The position numbers and the translations under genes are program-made. Of a stretch of 55,625 nt of DNA, positions 16,603 to 26,194 are shown piece by piece (position 1 is the first letter of the stretch; every line of letters starts with the position of its first letter). The notes beneath the pieces were generated by a model. It had not been told where the DNA came from. It ran no database searches and saw only the letters and a program-made list of their open reading frames with translations. The stretch is from positions 1-55,625 of the forward strand of contig JAVKLU010000003.1 of NCBI GenBank assembly GCA_031538895.1. Direction: 5' to 3'. The DNA is from JAVKLU01 sp031538895 (GTDB lineage Bacteria > Pseudomonadota > Gammaproteobacteria > Burkholderiales > Burkholderiaceae).

Positions 16603-17274
16603 TCATTCACTCTCGTCCTGTAATAAGGCAATCACACTCGTCGTCGCACTGACTTTTTGTCCAACCGCCACCAAAATTTGCGCACTACGAGGAAAATATA
16701 AATCTACGCGTGAACCAAAACGAATAAATCCGTAACGCTGTCCCGCGTGAAGGTTTTCGCCGGGTTTGACATAACACAAAATGCGACGCGCGACTAATCC
16801 TGCAATTTGTATACAGGTTATCGCTACGCCATTGGGCGTACGTAACAGCAAGGCATTACGCTCGTTTTCGCTCGAAGCTTTATCGACGCTGGCGTTCAAA
16901 AACCGCCCCGGATGGTAATGTACGGCCTCAATTTTTGCCGCAATCGGCGCACGATTGGAATGAACGTTAAAGACATTCATAAACACGCTGACCTTAATCA
17001 CTTCAGCCTGCGTGTAAGGGTCATTACATTCTTCAACAACCACAATTCGTCCATCTGCGGGTGAGAGTAAGGCATTCGGTGTCGTCGGAATTGCGCGCGC
17101 AGGGTCACGAAAAAACTGCACGACAAAAGCCAAAATAACCCATAAAGGCAATGACACCCATCCCCAAAAATGCGCTCCCAGCAATGCCACACACGCACTG
17201 ATCGCAATAAATAGCCAGCCTTCGCGAGCTAATAAAGGGTGTGGATAATTAGAATTAGAAAGAGCTGTTTTCAT
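16603..17274 (-). CDS. psd: Phosphatidylserine decarboxylase proenzyme (short form)
   Basis: Decarboxylates phosphatidylserine to phosphatidylethanolamine at the inner membrane. At 223 residues it is the short PSD-A-like type common in Burkholderiales. Two hydrophobic segments near the N-terminus (WLFIAISACVALLGAHFWGW) anchor it. Family segments include FFRDPARAIP, LSPADGRIVVVEE, VFMNVFNVHSNRAPI and, near the C-terminus, GFIRFGSRVDLYFP, where the Gly-Ser bond is the self-cleavage site that generates the pyruvoyl group. It precedes pssA on the same strand. Confidence 0.94.
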   Translation of the reverse strand: MKTALSNSNYPHPLLAREGWLFIAISACVALLGAHFWGWVSLPLWVILAFVVQFFRDPARAIPTTPNALLSPADGRIVVVEECNDPYTQAEVIKVSVFMNVFNVHSNRAPIAAKIEAVHYHPGRFLNASVDKASSENERNALLLRTPNGVAITCIQIAGLVARRILCYVKPGENLHAGQRYGFIRFGSRVDLYFPRSAQILVAVGQKVSATTSVIALLQDESE

Positions 17275-17312
17275 TTTTTATTGTCATCAGTAAATAAATA
17301 GTTCAAAAAAAA

Positions 17313-18833
17313 TCAAGAATGTTTCTCTAATTGCTCACGCAAAATTTGATTCACCTGCTGCGGATTGGCTTTTCCTTGACTCTGCTTCATCACCCGACCG
17401 ACCAGGGCGTTAAACGCTTTGTCTTTACCCGCATGATACTGCGCCACAAAATCCGGACACTCTGTAATCGCCTGTGCCACCCATGCATCCAAGGCCGCAC
17501 TGTCATTGACCTGAGACAAACCCATACTGTCAATTAAGGCCGCTACCGCATCATCGTCTGACCGTGGCGTGCTCCACAAACTTTGCAAAATTTCTTTGCC
17601 CGCTTTGTTGGAAATTAGCCCTTGCTCAATCGCCATCACCAAACGCGCCAATTGCGTTGCGGTGATAGGGCAGGCTTCAAAACCGACGTTATCACGCTCA
17701 CTGTCACGATTTAACGCCGCACTGATTTCGCCCAAAATCCAATTGGCAATATTTTTGGAGAATGATGCGATGTTTAATGACGCTATGTTTAATGGGTCAT
17801 TCTTTACTGTCGCAGGCAAATGACCCACTGCACTTAAAAAATACTGACTCAGTGCGCGCGTTTGCACCAACTGCCGCGCATCATAAGCGCTCAATTGATA
17901 GTCCTTTACAAAAATACTTTCTTGCTCGGTGGGCAGTGTTGGCATTGTCGCGCGCACTGCGTCAATATCCGCACGACTAATCCGCACAGGCAATAAATCG
18001 GGTTCAGGAAAATAGCGGTAATCGTGCGCGTCTTCTTTACTGCGCATCGCCCGCGTCTCATGACGATCAGGGTCAAACAAACGTGTTTCTTGAACGATGT
18101 GGCCACCCGATTCCAAAACCTCGATATGGCGCGCGATTTCTATTTCCATCGCTTGCTCTAAAAATCGAAATGAATTCAGATTTTTTAATTCGGTCCGCGT
18201 CCCTAATGGTGCACCGATACGACGTATCGATACATTAGCATCACAGCGAAACGAACCTTCTTGCATATTGCCATCACAAATTCCCAGCCACATCACCAAA
18301 CGATGCAAGGTGCGCGCGTAAGCAACCGCAGCACGTGGTGAATGCATCACCGGCTCGGTAACGATTTCTAACAAAGGGGTTCCGGCACGATTTAAATCAA
18401 TTCCGCTCATGCCGACAAAATCTTCGTGCAAAGATTTACCCGCGTCTTCTTCCAAGTGCGCTCGCGTCATTTGCACGGTGTCGCGCACAGTCCCATTCAC
18501 GCCTTCGTATTCAATATCAACTTGCCCGCCGATCACGATGGGTTGATCGAACTGACTAATTTGATACCCTTTGGGCAAATCAGGATAAAAGTAATGTTTG
18601 CGCGCAAACACTGAGCTGGGGTTGATTTCTGCACCAATTGCCACGCCAAAAGCAATCGCGTGTGCAACCGCCTGCCGATTTAATACGGGCAGCGTTCCGG
18701 GCAAAGCCAAATCCAAGGCTGCCGCCTGCGCATTCGGGGCTGCGCCAAACAAGGTAGGGGCGGTGCTGAAAATTTTTGACTGTGTGCGTAACTGCACATG
18801 CGTTTCCAGCCCAATTACCACTTGCCACGTCAT
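17313..18833 (-). CDS. gatB: Aspartyl/glutamyl-tRNA(Asn/Gln) amidotransferase subunit B
   Basis: GatB activates mischarged Glu-tRNA(Gln)/Asp-tRNA(Asn) for transamidation with GatA and GatC. 506 residues: VVIGLETHVQLRTQSKIFS at the start, the metal/nucleotide segment ALPGTLPVLN, KHYFYPDLPKGYQISQFDQP, and the tRNA-binding YqeY-like tail (ITECPDFVAQYHAGKDKAFN, LVGRVMKQSQGKANP). A small in-frame duplication (LNIASLNIAS, DNA about 17766-17800) lies in the linker before the tail domain. gatA and gatC are not beside it, unlike the common gatCAB operon. Confidence 0.96.
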   Translation of the reverse strand: MTWQVVIGLETHVQLRTQSKIFSTAPTLFGAAPNAQAAALDLALPGTLPVLNRQAVAHAIAFGVAIGAEINPSSVFARKHYFYPDLPKGYQISQFDQPIVIGGQVDIEYEGVNGTVRDTVQMTRAHLEEDAGKSLHEDFVGMSGIDLNRAGTPLLEIVTEPVMHSPRAAVAYARTLHRLVMWLGICDGNMQEGSFRCDANVSIRRIGAPLGTRTELKNLNSFRFLEQAMEIEIARHIEVLESGGHIVQETRLFDPDRHETRAMRSKEDAHDYRYFPEPDLLPVRISRADIDAVRATMPTLPTEQESIFVKDYQLSAYDARQLVQTRALSQYFLSAVGHLPATVKNDPLNIASLNIASFSKNIANWILGEISAALNRDSERDNVGFEACPITATQLARLVMAIEQGLISNKAGKEILQSLWSTPRSDDDAVAALIDSMGLSQVNDSAALDAWVAQAITECPDFVAQYHAGKDKAFNALVGRVMKQSQGKANPQQVNQILREQLEKHS

Positions 18834-18994
18834 AGTCTATTCAGATAAAAACAAAGAGGGCGATTATCACGGATAAAACCTTGTCATTCACCGTTCATTC
18901 ATCATTCATACGCAAAAATTAAATGCATCGCTGTTTGAGCCATGCGCCAGCTCATGAATTGAGTCAGCCCTCATTTGTGGCGCGGCTTCAGATT

Positions 18995-20965
18995 TTAAAT
19001 ATCAACTTCGGCTTCATTGCCATGCGCTTCTAGCCACAGTCGACGCGCAGGCGCTTCATTTTTGCCCATCAACATCGTAAAACGTTCTTCGGTTAAGGCC
19101 CAATTGAGTGCACTCAAATCGTCGATATGTACTTGCAACAACAGGCGCGTGTCAGGGTTCATCGTGGTGTCCCACAATTGCACCGCGCTCATTTCACCCA
19201 GCCCTTTAAAGCGCGCGATACTCATGGCGTTAGGACGCACGCCTTCGCGCGCCAACTTATCTTGTAAAGATTGCAACTCAAAAGTATCGTGCACATAATG
19301 TTTTTGCGCAGGTTTTTTACCACTGGCTGAAACATCCAAACGAAACAAGGGCGGACGCGCCACATAAATTCGCCCGGCCTTGATCAGTTGCGGAAAATGG
19401 CGGAAAAACAGTGTCAACAACAACACTTGAATATGCGCGCCATCAACATCCGCATCCGACAAAATACAAATCTTGTGATAGCGCAATCCCGATAAATCGC
19501 ACGCGCTCTCACGGGTGTGCGGATCAACGCCGATTGCCACTGCGATGTCATGAATTTCATTATTGGCAAACAAGCGGTCGCGCTCGACTTCCCATGAATT
19601 CAAGACTTTGCCACGTAAAGGCAGGATTGCTTGAAAAAATTTATCGCGTCCCATCTTGGCCGATCCCCCCGCCGAATCGCCTTCGACTAAAAATAATTCG
19701 GACAAAGCCGGATCGTCGGTTTCACAATCGGTCAGTTTGCCAGGCAAAACTGCGACACCAGAGCTTTTTCGTTTTTCAACTTTTTGTGATGCGCGCGTAC
19801 GCGCTTGCGCTTGACTGATCACCCACTGCGCCAATTTTTTGCCGTGCTCAAGGTATTGGTTTAACCATAATTCAAATTGTGGCAAAACCGCGCGACTGAC
19901 CAGACGAACGGCATCGCGCGAACTCAACCGCTCTTTGGTTTGTCCTTGAAATTGTGGGTCCAAAATTTTTGCCGACAACACAAAGGACACTCTTGCAAAT
20001 ACGTCCTCCGCCAATAACTTCACGCCTTTGGGTAGCAGGCTATGCAACTCGATAAAATTTTTCACCGCAACAAATAGACCTTCGCGCAAACCCGCTTCGT
20101 GCGTACCACCGGACGCGGTGGGAATCAAATTCACATACGACTCGCGCAACATCCCGCCCTCTTCCGTCCACGCCACTAACCACTGAGCGCCCTCGCCGGC
20201 ATTGCCCTCTTCAGTCGTAGTGGGAAAAAAGAATGATCCATGAAAGGGTGGAATCATCGGCTCAAAATTTAAGTTTTGCGCCATATAGGCAGGCATCCCC
20301 TGCTCGTAACACCAAGTGCTGGTTTCACCACTAGCTTCATGATGCAAGGTCGCCGTTAAACCCGAAAGCAACACTGCTTTAGCGCGCAATAGATGCACCA
20401 AATCATTTTGTGAAAAATTCAAGCTGTCAAAATATTTGGCTTCGGGCCAGACGCGCACCAGCGTTCCACTTTTTTTCTCACCACGTCCCAAAGGCCGACT
20501 GGTTAAAGCATCAACCAAATGCCCATGCGCAAACGATAAAAAATGTTCGGCGTTATCGCGCCACACGGTGACCTCTAATTTTTTGGCCAAAGCGTTGGTT
20601 ACCGACACGCCCACCCCGTGCAAACCACCAGAAAAACGATATGCCGCATCGCCTTCAGTTTTATTAAATTTTCCACCTGCGTGCAAGCGCGTGAACACCA
20701 ATTCCACTGTCGGGATTTTTTCTTCAGCATGCAAACCTACTGGAATACCGCGCCCATCGTCTGCAACGCTAACGCTGCCGTCGCTGTGTTGTGTTACGGT
20801 AATCATGCTGGCGTGTCCCGCCAACACTTCATCGGCCGCGTTATCAATCACTTCTTGAATCACGTGCAAGGGGTGTTCCGTGCGCGTATACATGCCGGGA
20901 CGCTCTTGCACCGGTTCCAAACCTTTAAGCACTCGAATCGAGGACTCGTCGTAATTTTTTGCCAT
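18995..20965 (-). CDS. parE: DNA topoisomerase IV subunit B
   Basis: The ATPase subunit of topoisomerase IV, which decatenates daughter chromosomes. 656 residues, with the GHKL ATPase fold (EVIDNAADEVLAG, ADDGRGIPV, SGGLHGVGVSVTNAL), the transducer domain, and a TOPRIM domain with LFLVEGDSAGGSAKMGRD and SDADVDGAHI. The length and the LKGLEPVQERPGMYTRTEHP opening distinguish ParE from GyrB, which is longer. parC is not adjacent. A 161-bp gap to gatB contains no gene. Confidence 0.95.
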   Translation of the reverse strand: MAKNYDESSIRVLKGLEPVQERPGMYTRTEHPLHVIQEVIDNAADEVLAGHASMITVTQHSDGSVSVADDGRGIPVGLHAEEKIPTVELVFTRLHAGGKFNKTEGDAAYRFSGGLHGVGVSVTNALAKKLEVTVWRDNAEHFLSFAHGHLVDALTSRPLGRGEKKSGTLVRVWPEAKYFDSLNFSQNDLVHLLRAKAVLLSGLTATLHHEASGETSTWCYEQGMPAYMAQNLNFEPMIPPFHGSFFFPTTTEEGNAGEGAQWLVAWTEEGGMLRESYVNLIPTASGGTHEAGLREGLFVAVKNFIELHSLLPKGVKLLAEDVFARVSFVLSAKILDPQFQGQTKERLSSRDAVRLVSRAVLPQFELWLNQYLEHGKKLAQWVISQAQARTRASQKVEKRKSSGVAVLPGKLTDCETDDPALSELFLVEGDSAGGSAKMGRDKFFQAILPLRGKVLNSWEVERDRLFANNEIHDIAVAIGVDPHTRESACDLSGLRYHKICILSDADVDGAHIQVLLLTLFFRHFPQLIKAGRIYVARPPLFRLDVSASGKKPAQKHYVHDTFELQSLQDKLAREGVRPNAMSIARFKGLGEMSAVQLWDTTMNPDTRLLLQVHIDDLSALNWALTEERFTMLMGKNEAPARRLWLEAHGNEAEVDI

Positions 20966-20996
20966 TAAAAATAATCGTCTGAAAAATAATCAAGCC

Positions 20997-22022
20997 TTAT
21001 AAGGCTTTGGATAATTGACTAATCTGTCCACACAAATAAGTCCACACAATATTCGCCGCCAGCGTTGTCGTTAAATCGGCGTGATCAAATGGAGGTGCAA
21101 CTTCGCACAAATCCATACCGACAAAATTCAAGGACGCCAAGCTTTCGATCAGATGCAAAGCTTGGGTGCTGGTCAAACCGCCCGATTCAGGGGTGCCAGT
21201 GGCGGGCGCGAAGGCTGGATCAATCGCATCAATATCAAAACTGCAATAACACGGCGCATCGCCAATGCGCGTCATGATCTGCGCAATCACCGGCGTCAAG
21301 GCGACACCTTCAAGGCCGCGTAAATCACGCGCGCTAAAAATCATCCCGCCTTGCGTCTGAATATACTCGCGCACCTCACGTCTCGCGGCAGAACGCAGGC
21401 CGATTTGCACCGTTTGCGTAGGATTGATCAAACCTTCTTGTACCGCTTCATAAACCCAAGTACCGTGTCCAGAAGCTTCGCCAAAATGATCTGTCCAGGT
21501 ATCGCAATGCGCGTCAAAATGAATGAGCGCCAATGGTGCGTCATGTTGAGCCCGCAAGACGCGCAAAACGGGCAAAGTAATTGAGTGATCACCGCCCAAA
21601 ATAATGTTGTGGCGTGGTGTGACTTTATTTAACGATTTTGAATACTGCATCAATTGTGCTTGTACCGCCGTGCGCATCGCCACCAAATTAGTATGCGGAA
21701 AACGTAAATCGCCATCGTCACAGGCAAAACCTGCGGGAGCGACATCAAAATACGGATGAATCGCATCGCACAAGGCATGACTGGCTAAACGTATCGCACG
21801 CGGCGCCAAACGCGCACCGCTACGGTAAGTCGTCGCGCCATCGTAGGCAATTCCCAAAATTCGGAATACGGCTTTGGAGACTGGCGTTGAAGGCGCTAAA
21901 GTTGAAGATGCTAATGTTGATGGCACTAAATTGGCAAAACCGTTCACCCCCGCTTGATTTAAAAACGCAAAACCATACGGCGCATCGTCGCTGGACTCTT
22001 GGGAATTAAACGTTTGAGTCAT
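20997..22022 (-). CDS. speB: Agmatinase/arginase family ureohydrolase
   Basis: A 341-residue binuclear manganese ureohydrolase. All metal ligands are present: GGDHS, FDAHCDTW and SFDIDAIDPAFAPATGTPESG. The GTPESGG element and overall pattern favour agmatinase (agmatine to putrescine and urea), although guanidino-acid hydrolases share the fold. The N-terminus carries an extra stretch with a degenerate repeat (LVPSTLASSTLAPSTPVS), encoded by imperfect 15-bp DNA repeats near 21890-21930, probably disordered. It lies 10 bp after lipA and 31 bp before parE on the same strand. Confidence 0.85.
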   Translation of the reverse strand: MTQTFNSQESSDDAPYGFAFLNQAGVNGFANLVPSTLASSTLAPSTPVSKAVFRILGIAYDGATTYRSGARLAPRAIRLASHALCDAIHPYFDVAPAGFACDDGDLRFPHTNLVAMRTAVQAQLMQYSKSLNKVTPRHNIILGGDHSITLPVLRVLRAQHDAPLALIHFDAHCDTWTDHFGEASGHGTWVYEAVQEGLINPTQTVQIGLRSAARREVREYIQTQGGMIFSARDLRGLEGVALTPVIAQIMTRIGDAPCYCSFDIDAIDPAFAPATGTPESGGLTSTQALHLIESLASLNFVGMDLCEVAPPFDHADLTTTLAANIVWTYLCGQISQLSKAL

Positions 22023-22032
22023 CGGGATTGCT

Positions 22033-23058
22033 TTATTGATCCGCCGCGTGGTAAGAGCTGCGTACCAGCGGCCCGCATTGGGCTTTCGTAAAACCCATGC
22101 TCATACTTAATGCTTGCCACTGTTCAAATTTTTCAGGCGTGATATAGGCCCGTACTGGCAAGTGCGAATTTGACGGCGCTAAATATTGTCCTATCGTGAC
22201 GCGATCGATTTGATGGGCACGCATATCACTCAACACCGCTTTGATTTCATCATCTTGCTCGCCCAAACCCAACATGATGCCTGACTTGGTTGGTAGCTTG
22301 GGTAGGTGTTGTTTAAACATTTGTAACAATTTGAGGGAATGCGCATAGTCTGCACCCGGGCGAACTTCTTTATACAAACGTGACACAGTTTCTAAATTGT
22401 GGTTCATCACATCGGGTGGTTGCGCGATCAAAATATCTAGGGCACGTTCTAAGCGACCGCGAAAATCGGGCACTAATACTTCGATTTGTGTGCTGGGTGA
22501 TTGCTCTCGAATCGCGCGAATACACGCGGCAAAATGCGCCGCACCGCCGTCTTTTAAATCATCACGATCAACGCTGGTGATGACCACGTAATTCAGTTTT
22601 AACTGCGCGACCGTAGCGGCTAAATTTTGCGGTTCAGCAATATCCAAAGGGTCGGGACGTCCGTGACCCACATCGCAAAATGGACAGCGGCGCGTGCACT
22701 TGTCACCCATGATCATAAAAGTCGCCGTACCCATGCCAAAACATTCACCAATGTTGGGACACGCGGCCTCTTCGCACACGGTATATAAACGGTTGGCACG
22801 CAAAATATCTTTGATTTCGGTAAAACGTGAATTTGCCTTGGGCAATTTAACGCGTATCCAATCAGGTTTTTTCAACACGTCTTGCGGCGCGATCGGAATA
22901 ATTTTGATTGGAATGCGCGCGGTCTTGGCCGCCCCTTTTTGTTTTTGTGTGGCGTCATAAGTTTTTGCATCATGGACTGTCGGCGTGATGACTGTCGATG
23001 CGACTTCTGACGCATTACTCGTAGTTACTGCTTGATTAAAGTCGCGTTCTTGATTCAT
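22033..23058 (-). CDS. lipA: Lipoyl synthase
   Basis: A radical-SAM enzyme inserting two sulfurs into octanoylated domains of E2 and GcvH proteins. 341 residues. The auxiliary cluster cysteines lie in CEEAACPNIGECF and the radical-SAM cluster in CTRRCPFCDVGHG; the C-terminal RSSYHA serine, a cluster ligand, is present. The N-terminus carries a roughly 70-residue low-complexity extension before KPDWIRVKLP, typical of Burkholderiales. It follows lipB after 50 bp in the same direction, forming the usual lipBA pair. Confidence 0.97.
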   Translation of the reverse strand: MNQERDFNQAVTTSNASEVASTVITPTVHDAKTYDATQKQKGAAKTARIPIKIIPIAPQDVLKKPDWIRVKLPKANSRFTEIKDILRANRLYTVCEEAACPNIGECFGMGTATFMIMGDKCTRRCPFCDVGHGRPDPLDIAEPQNLAATVAQLKLNYVVITSVDRDDLKDGGAAHFAACIRAIREQSPSTQIEVLVPDFRGRLERALDILIAQPPDVMNHNLETVSRLYKEVRPGADYAHSLKLLQMFKQHLPKLPTKSGIMLGLGEQDDEIKAVLSDMRAHQIDRVTIGQYLAPSNSHLPVRAYITPEKFEQWQALSMSMGFTKAQCGPLVRSSYHAADQ

Positions 23059-23108
23059 TAAGTTCTTGATTCATTATTAGGGTGACAAAAAAGGAAGTCT
23101 TTATGGTG

Positions 23109-23870
23109 TTATCGCGATGCGGCTTTGATCGTCCTCGCCTGGGATTTATCCTGCCACGCGTGTTGAACTGCCTGCGCGTAAGCGTGTGCAATTTCGTTTA
23201 CCGATGCAGCAAGCGACGATTCGGGGCGCATTGTATCCATATCAACCACCGTCAAATCGCTCATACCACAGGGATTGATCCAGGAAAAAGGCGCCAAGTC
23301 CATCGCGATATTGAGCGCGACGCCGTGATAGCAACAACCGCGCGTCACTTTTAATCCCAGTGCGGCGATTTTCGCGCCAACATATTTTGGCGCGCCCATG
23401 CTTTGTTTTGCCGACTGATTGTGCCCCTCGGCGATATACACCCCCGGTGCTCCGGCGCAGCGCGCTGATCTAATCTGATAGCGCGCTAAAAATTCGATCG
23501 TGACGGCTTCTAGCGTATGCACCCAATCGCGCACAAAAACAGCGCCGCGCCGCAAATCAAGCAAGGTGTAAACCACTACCTGTCCGGGGCCGTGATAAGT
23601 CACTTCGCCCCCTCGATCAACTTGCACCAGGGCAATCTTGTCGCGTGTTGACAGTACATGCGAGCGGTCAGCGGCCAAGCCTAAAGTGAACACCGGCGGA
23701 TGCATGACTTGCCAAAACTCATCAGGAGTTGCGGCGTCACGCGCCGCAGTAAATTGCTTCATCGCGGCGAAAACTTCTACGTAATCAGCCATGCCTAAAA
23801 ATTTCAAAACCGAGAGCGGCGGCGTCAATTCAGAAACCTGAGATGAATGAGCAGAAAACTGCATGAACAA
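23109..23870 (-). CDS. lipB: Octanoyl-[acyl-carrier-protein]-protein N-octanoyltransferase
   Basis: Transfers octanoate from ACP to lipoate-dependent apo-proteins, the first step of lipoate synthesis. 253 residues. Motifs are HPPVFTLG, the conserved RGGEVTYHGPGQVVVYTLLD, KVTRGCCYHGVALNIAMDL and INPCGM, which holds the acyl-accepting cysteine; the catalytic lysine precedes IAALGLK. The start at 23870 (or an ATG two codons later) gives a slightly long N-terminus. lipA follows downstream. Confidence 0.96.
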   Translation of the reverse strand: MFMQFSAHSSQVSELTPPLSVLKFLGMADYVEVFAAMKQFTAARDAATPDEFWQVMHPPVFTLGLAADRSHVLSTRDKIALVQVDRGGEVTYHGPGQVVVYTLLDLRRGAVFVRDWVHTLEAVTIEFLARYQIRSARCAGAPGVYIAEGHNQSAKQSMGAPKYVGAKIAALGLKVTRGCCYHGVALNIAMDLAPFSWINPCGMSDLTVVDMDTMRPESSLAASVNEIAHAYAQAVQHAWQDKSQARTIKAASR

Positions 23871-23909
23871 AAGCTAAAGATTAAAAATATCAAACCACGC
23901 CCGTCAGTG

Positions 23910-25463
23910 CTAATTTTTCTCGGTGTTATCGCTGACCAAGTGTGGCGCCGCCGCAGACTCCGCAGACTCCGCAGACTCCGCAGACTCCGCAGACTCCGCA
24001 GACTCCGCAGACTCCGCAGACTCCGCAGACTCCGCAGACTCCGCAGGCAAGACCGGTAATACAAACAACATCGGCACCGCGCGTTTACGACGCGTACTGC
24101 CCCAGCCTCTAGACGTTTTCGCAGCCGTCGTCGCGGCGTCCGTAGCAGGTTCTGTTTTAGGCTCTGTTTTGGGTGCACTTTCGGGCTCGTAAGGTTTTAA
24201 AAACCACGGGTCCACCGCCGGCACTGTGCGCGGCGATATACGAGGCGACATGCGAGTGTCCTCACGCGAATTTCTGTCACCCCGTGAATTTCTGTCACCA
24301 CGCGCTTCTGTCCGGCCCTCGCTGGCGTCCAATCCCGCCAATTCGATCAAGGGCAATTCGCGCCCAATCAATTTCACAATTTGCTGCAAAAACAAAGCAT
24401 CGCTGTCGTTGTACAGACCATAAGCTTTGCCGGTTAAACCGGCGCGACCGGTGCGACCGATGCGATGCACATAATCTTCGGCGTGGTAAGGCAAATCAAA
24501 ATTGATCACGCTGGGCAAACCGGCGATGTCCAATCCACGCGCCGCGACGTCGGTGGCGACCAAAATATCCAAGCGCGAGGCTTTGAATTCGCTCAAAGTT
24601 AACTCACGATCGCTTTGCGTTTTATCGCCGTGAATCACGCCGACTTTGCATTGATCTTGTGTCAAGCGACGCCCGATTTGTGAGGCCTCGATTTTGGTAT
24701 TAGTGAACACCAACACGGGCAAGGGCATGCCGTTTGTTAAGAGTTGTTTCAGGGCCGCGTACTTTTTTCCATTAGGAATTTTGTACATGATTTGCTCGAT
24801 GGTCTGCGCAGTCTCATTGGGGGCAGACACTTCGATCAATTGCGGGTTCACCATGTATTGCTGCGACAGGGCTTTGATCGCCGGAGCGAAAGTGGCCGAG
24901 AACAACAGGGTTTGGCGCGGCGACGGCAATTGCGCAATCACCGCTTGCAGGTCAGGCAAAAACCCCATGTCCAACATGCGATCGGCTTCATCCAAAATCA
25001 AATGATTGCACTGCTGCAAATTGACGTGTTTTTGTTGTAAGTGATCCAGCAAACGACCGGGCGTGGCGACAATAATTTCGATGCCACTTTGCAATTCTTG
25101 CTTTTGTTTTTTCATATCGACACCACCGTAAACCAAACACGAACGCACGGTGCAGTGTTTAGAAAAACGTTTTAACTCGGTATCGATTTGTACTGCCAAT
25201 TCGCGTGTCGGCGTTAGGATCAAGGCGCGCACGGGGTGGCGCGCAGGCGAAGGACTGTTATTGGCAAAAGGCAGCAATTTGTGCAATAAAGGAATCACAA
25301 ATGCGCCGGTTTTACCAGTACCGGTTTGCGCCGCGCCCATCACATCGCGGCCGCTTAATACCACGGGTATGGCCTGTTCCTGAATTGGCGTGGGTGAGGC
25401 AAAACCAGCGTCGTTTAATGCGCGCTGAAGTTCTGGTGCGAGAGGGAGTTCAGAGAAATTCAT
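23910..25463 (-). CDS. DEAD-box RNA helicase with AES-repeat tail (RhlE-like)
   Basis: An ATP-dependent RNA helicase, 517 residues from the ATG at 25461-25463. All core motifs are present: FASPTPIQEQAIP (Q motif), AQTGTGKT, PTRELAVQ, LDEADRMLD, LFSATF, ARGLDIAG and HRIGRTGRAG. The core resembles RhlE, active in ribosome maturation and mRNA decay. The tail has RGDRNSRGDRNSR, an Ala/Thr/Lys-rich part, and then an Ala-Glu-Ser tripeptide repeated ten times, encoded by an exact 9-bp DNA repeat. The tail is probably disordered. A GTG ten codons upstream is an alternative start. Confidence 0.92.
   Translation of the reverse strand: MNFSELPLAPELQRALNDAGFASPTPIQEQAIPVVLSGRDVMGAAQTGTGKTGAFVIPLLHKLLPFANNSPSPARHPVRALILTPTRELAVQIDTELKRFSKHCTVRSCLVYGGVDMKKQKQELQSGIEIIVATPGRLLDHLQQKHVNLQQCNHLILDEADRMLDMGFLPDLQAVIAQLPSPRQTLLFSATFAPAIKALSQQYMVNPQLIEVSAPNETAQTIEQIMYKIPNGKKYAALKQLLTNGMPLPVLVFTNTKIEASQIGRRLTQDQCKVGVIHGDKTQSDRELTLSEFKASRLDILVATDVAARGLDIAGLPSVINFDLPYHAEDYVHRIGRTGRAGLTGKAYGLYNDSDALFLQQIVKLIGRELPLIELAGLDASEGRTEARGDRNSRGDRNSREDTRMSPRISPRTVPAVDPWFLKPYEPESAPKTEPKTEPATDAATTAAKTSRGWGSTRRKRAVPMLFVLPVLPAESAESAESAESAESAESAESAESAESAESAAAPHLVSDNTEKN
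23953..24042. repeat. Exact 9-bp tandem repeat, 10 copies, inside helicase gene
   Basis: The unit GCAGACTCC is repeated ten times without a mismatch. Because the unit is three codons, changes in copy number keep the helicase frame and only lengthen or shorten its acidic AES tail. The perfect identity suggests recent slippage expansion. Confidence 0.97.
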
Positions 25464-25588
25464 CGGCTGATTATCCGCGAGAATGCAAAACACCTCTCAC
25501 TCTGGCCTTATCACCCTCTCATCTTCACTCTTTAATTTTTACCGCCTGACTTGATCAAATCGACTTTGAATGCCGCACTGGCATACTC

Positions 25589-26140
25589 TTACACGCGTCG
25601 CCCACGGCGCAGGCTGCGCGCGGTAAACAAGGTGTTATTAGTACTGGTCGTACTGGCGCTGATGTGCTGTAAATACGACAAGCTGTGCGCGTGGGTAATG
25701 GCCATGCCCAGCGCATCGGCGGCATCGGTCGAGGGCGTGTTGGACAAGTGCAAGAGCCGTTGCACCATCTCCTGCATCTGTTCCTTAGTCGCGCGACCAT
25801 AACCGACGACAGATTGTTTTAATTGCAGCGCCGTGTACTCGTGAACCTCGGGAATTGATTGCGTCAGCGCCACCAGCGCTGCGCCACGCGCTTGTCCCAA
25901 CAATAGTGTCGATTGCGGATTGACGTTGACGAACACTTTTTCAATCGCCGCGCAATTCGGACGATGTTGTTCAATCACCGTCATCAAACTGGTAAAAATA
26001 TCGTGCAGGCGTTTGGGTAATTCGGTCTGATCACTTTTAATCACGCCCGAGCTGACATAGCGCAAATCGCGGTCGTTGTAGCGGTCAATAATGCCAAATC
26101 CGGTCACGCGCAAGCCTGGATCGATGCCGATGATGCGCAT
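25589..26140 (-). CDS. ruvC: Crossover junction endodeoxyribonuclease RuvC
   Basis: A Holliday-junction resolvase. From the ATG at 26138-26140 the protein begins MRIIGIDPGLRVTGFG, as RuvC proteins do; upstream ATGs at 26158 and 26188 would add 6 or 16 residues. The four acidic catalytic residues are in IIGIDPG, AIEKVFVNVN and the C-terminal TDAADALGMAITHAH. QSTLLLGQARGAAL and GYGRATKEQMQEMV are also typical. The last 25 residues (ASTTSTNNTLFTARSLRRGR) are less conserved. tgt lies upstream on the same strand; ruvB is 2.4 kb away and ruvA is not seen. Confidence 0.95.
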   Translation of the reverse strand: MRIIGIDPGLRVTGFGIIDRYNDRDLRYVSSGVIKSDQTELPKRLHDIFTSLMTVIEQHRPNCAAIEKVFVNVNPQSTLLLGQARGAALVALTQSIPEVHEYTALQLKQSVVGYGRATKEQMQEMVQRLLHLSNTPSTDAADALGMAITHAHSLSYLQHISASTTSTNNTLFTARSLRRGRRV

Positions 26141-26194
26141 TGGTATAGGCGTTGACATAGGCAGATTGGTGGCTTTAGATAGCGTCATTAAAAA

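Noticed and set aside
23923..24192. Plus-strand ORF of Asp-Ser-Ala repeats opposite the helicase tail
   Set aside because: It is the antisense reading of the 9-bp repeat, which has no stop in several frames; the minus-strand frame belongs to a complete helicase.
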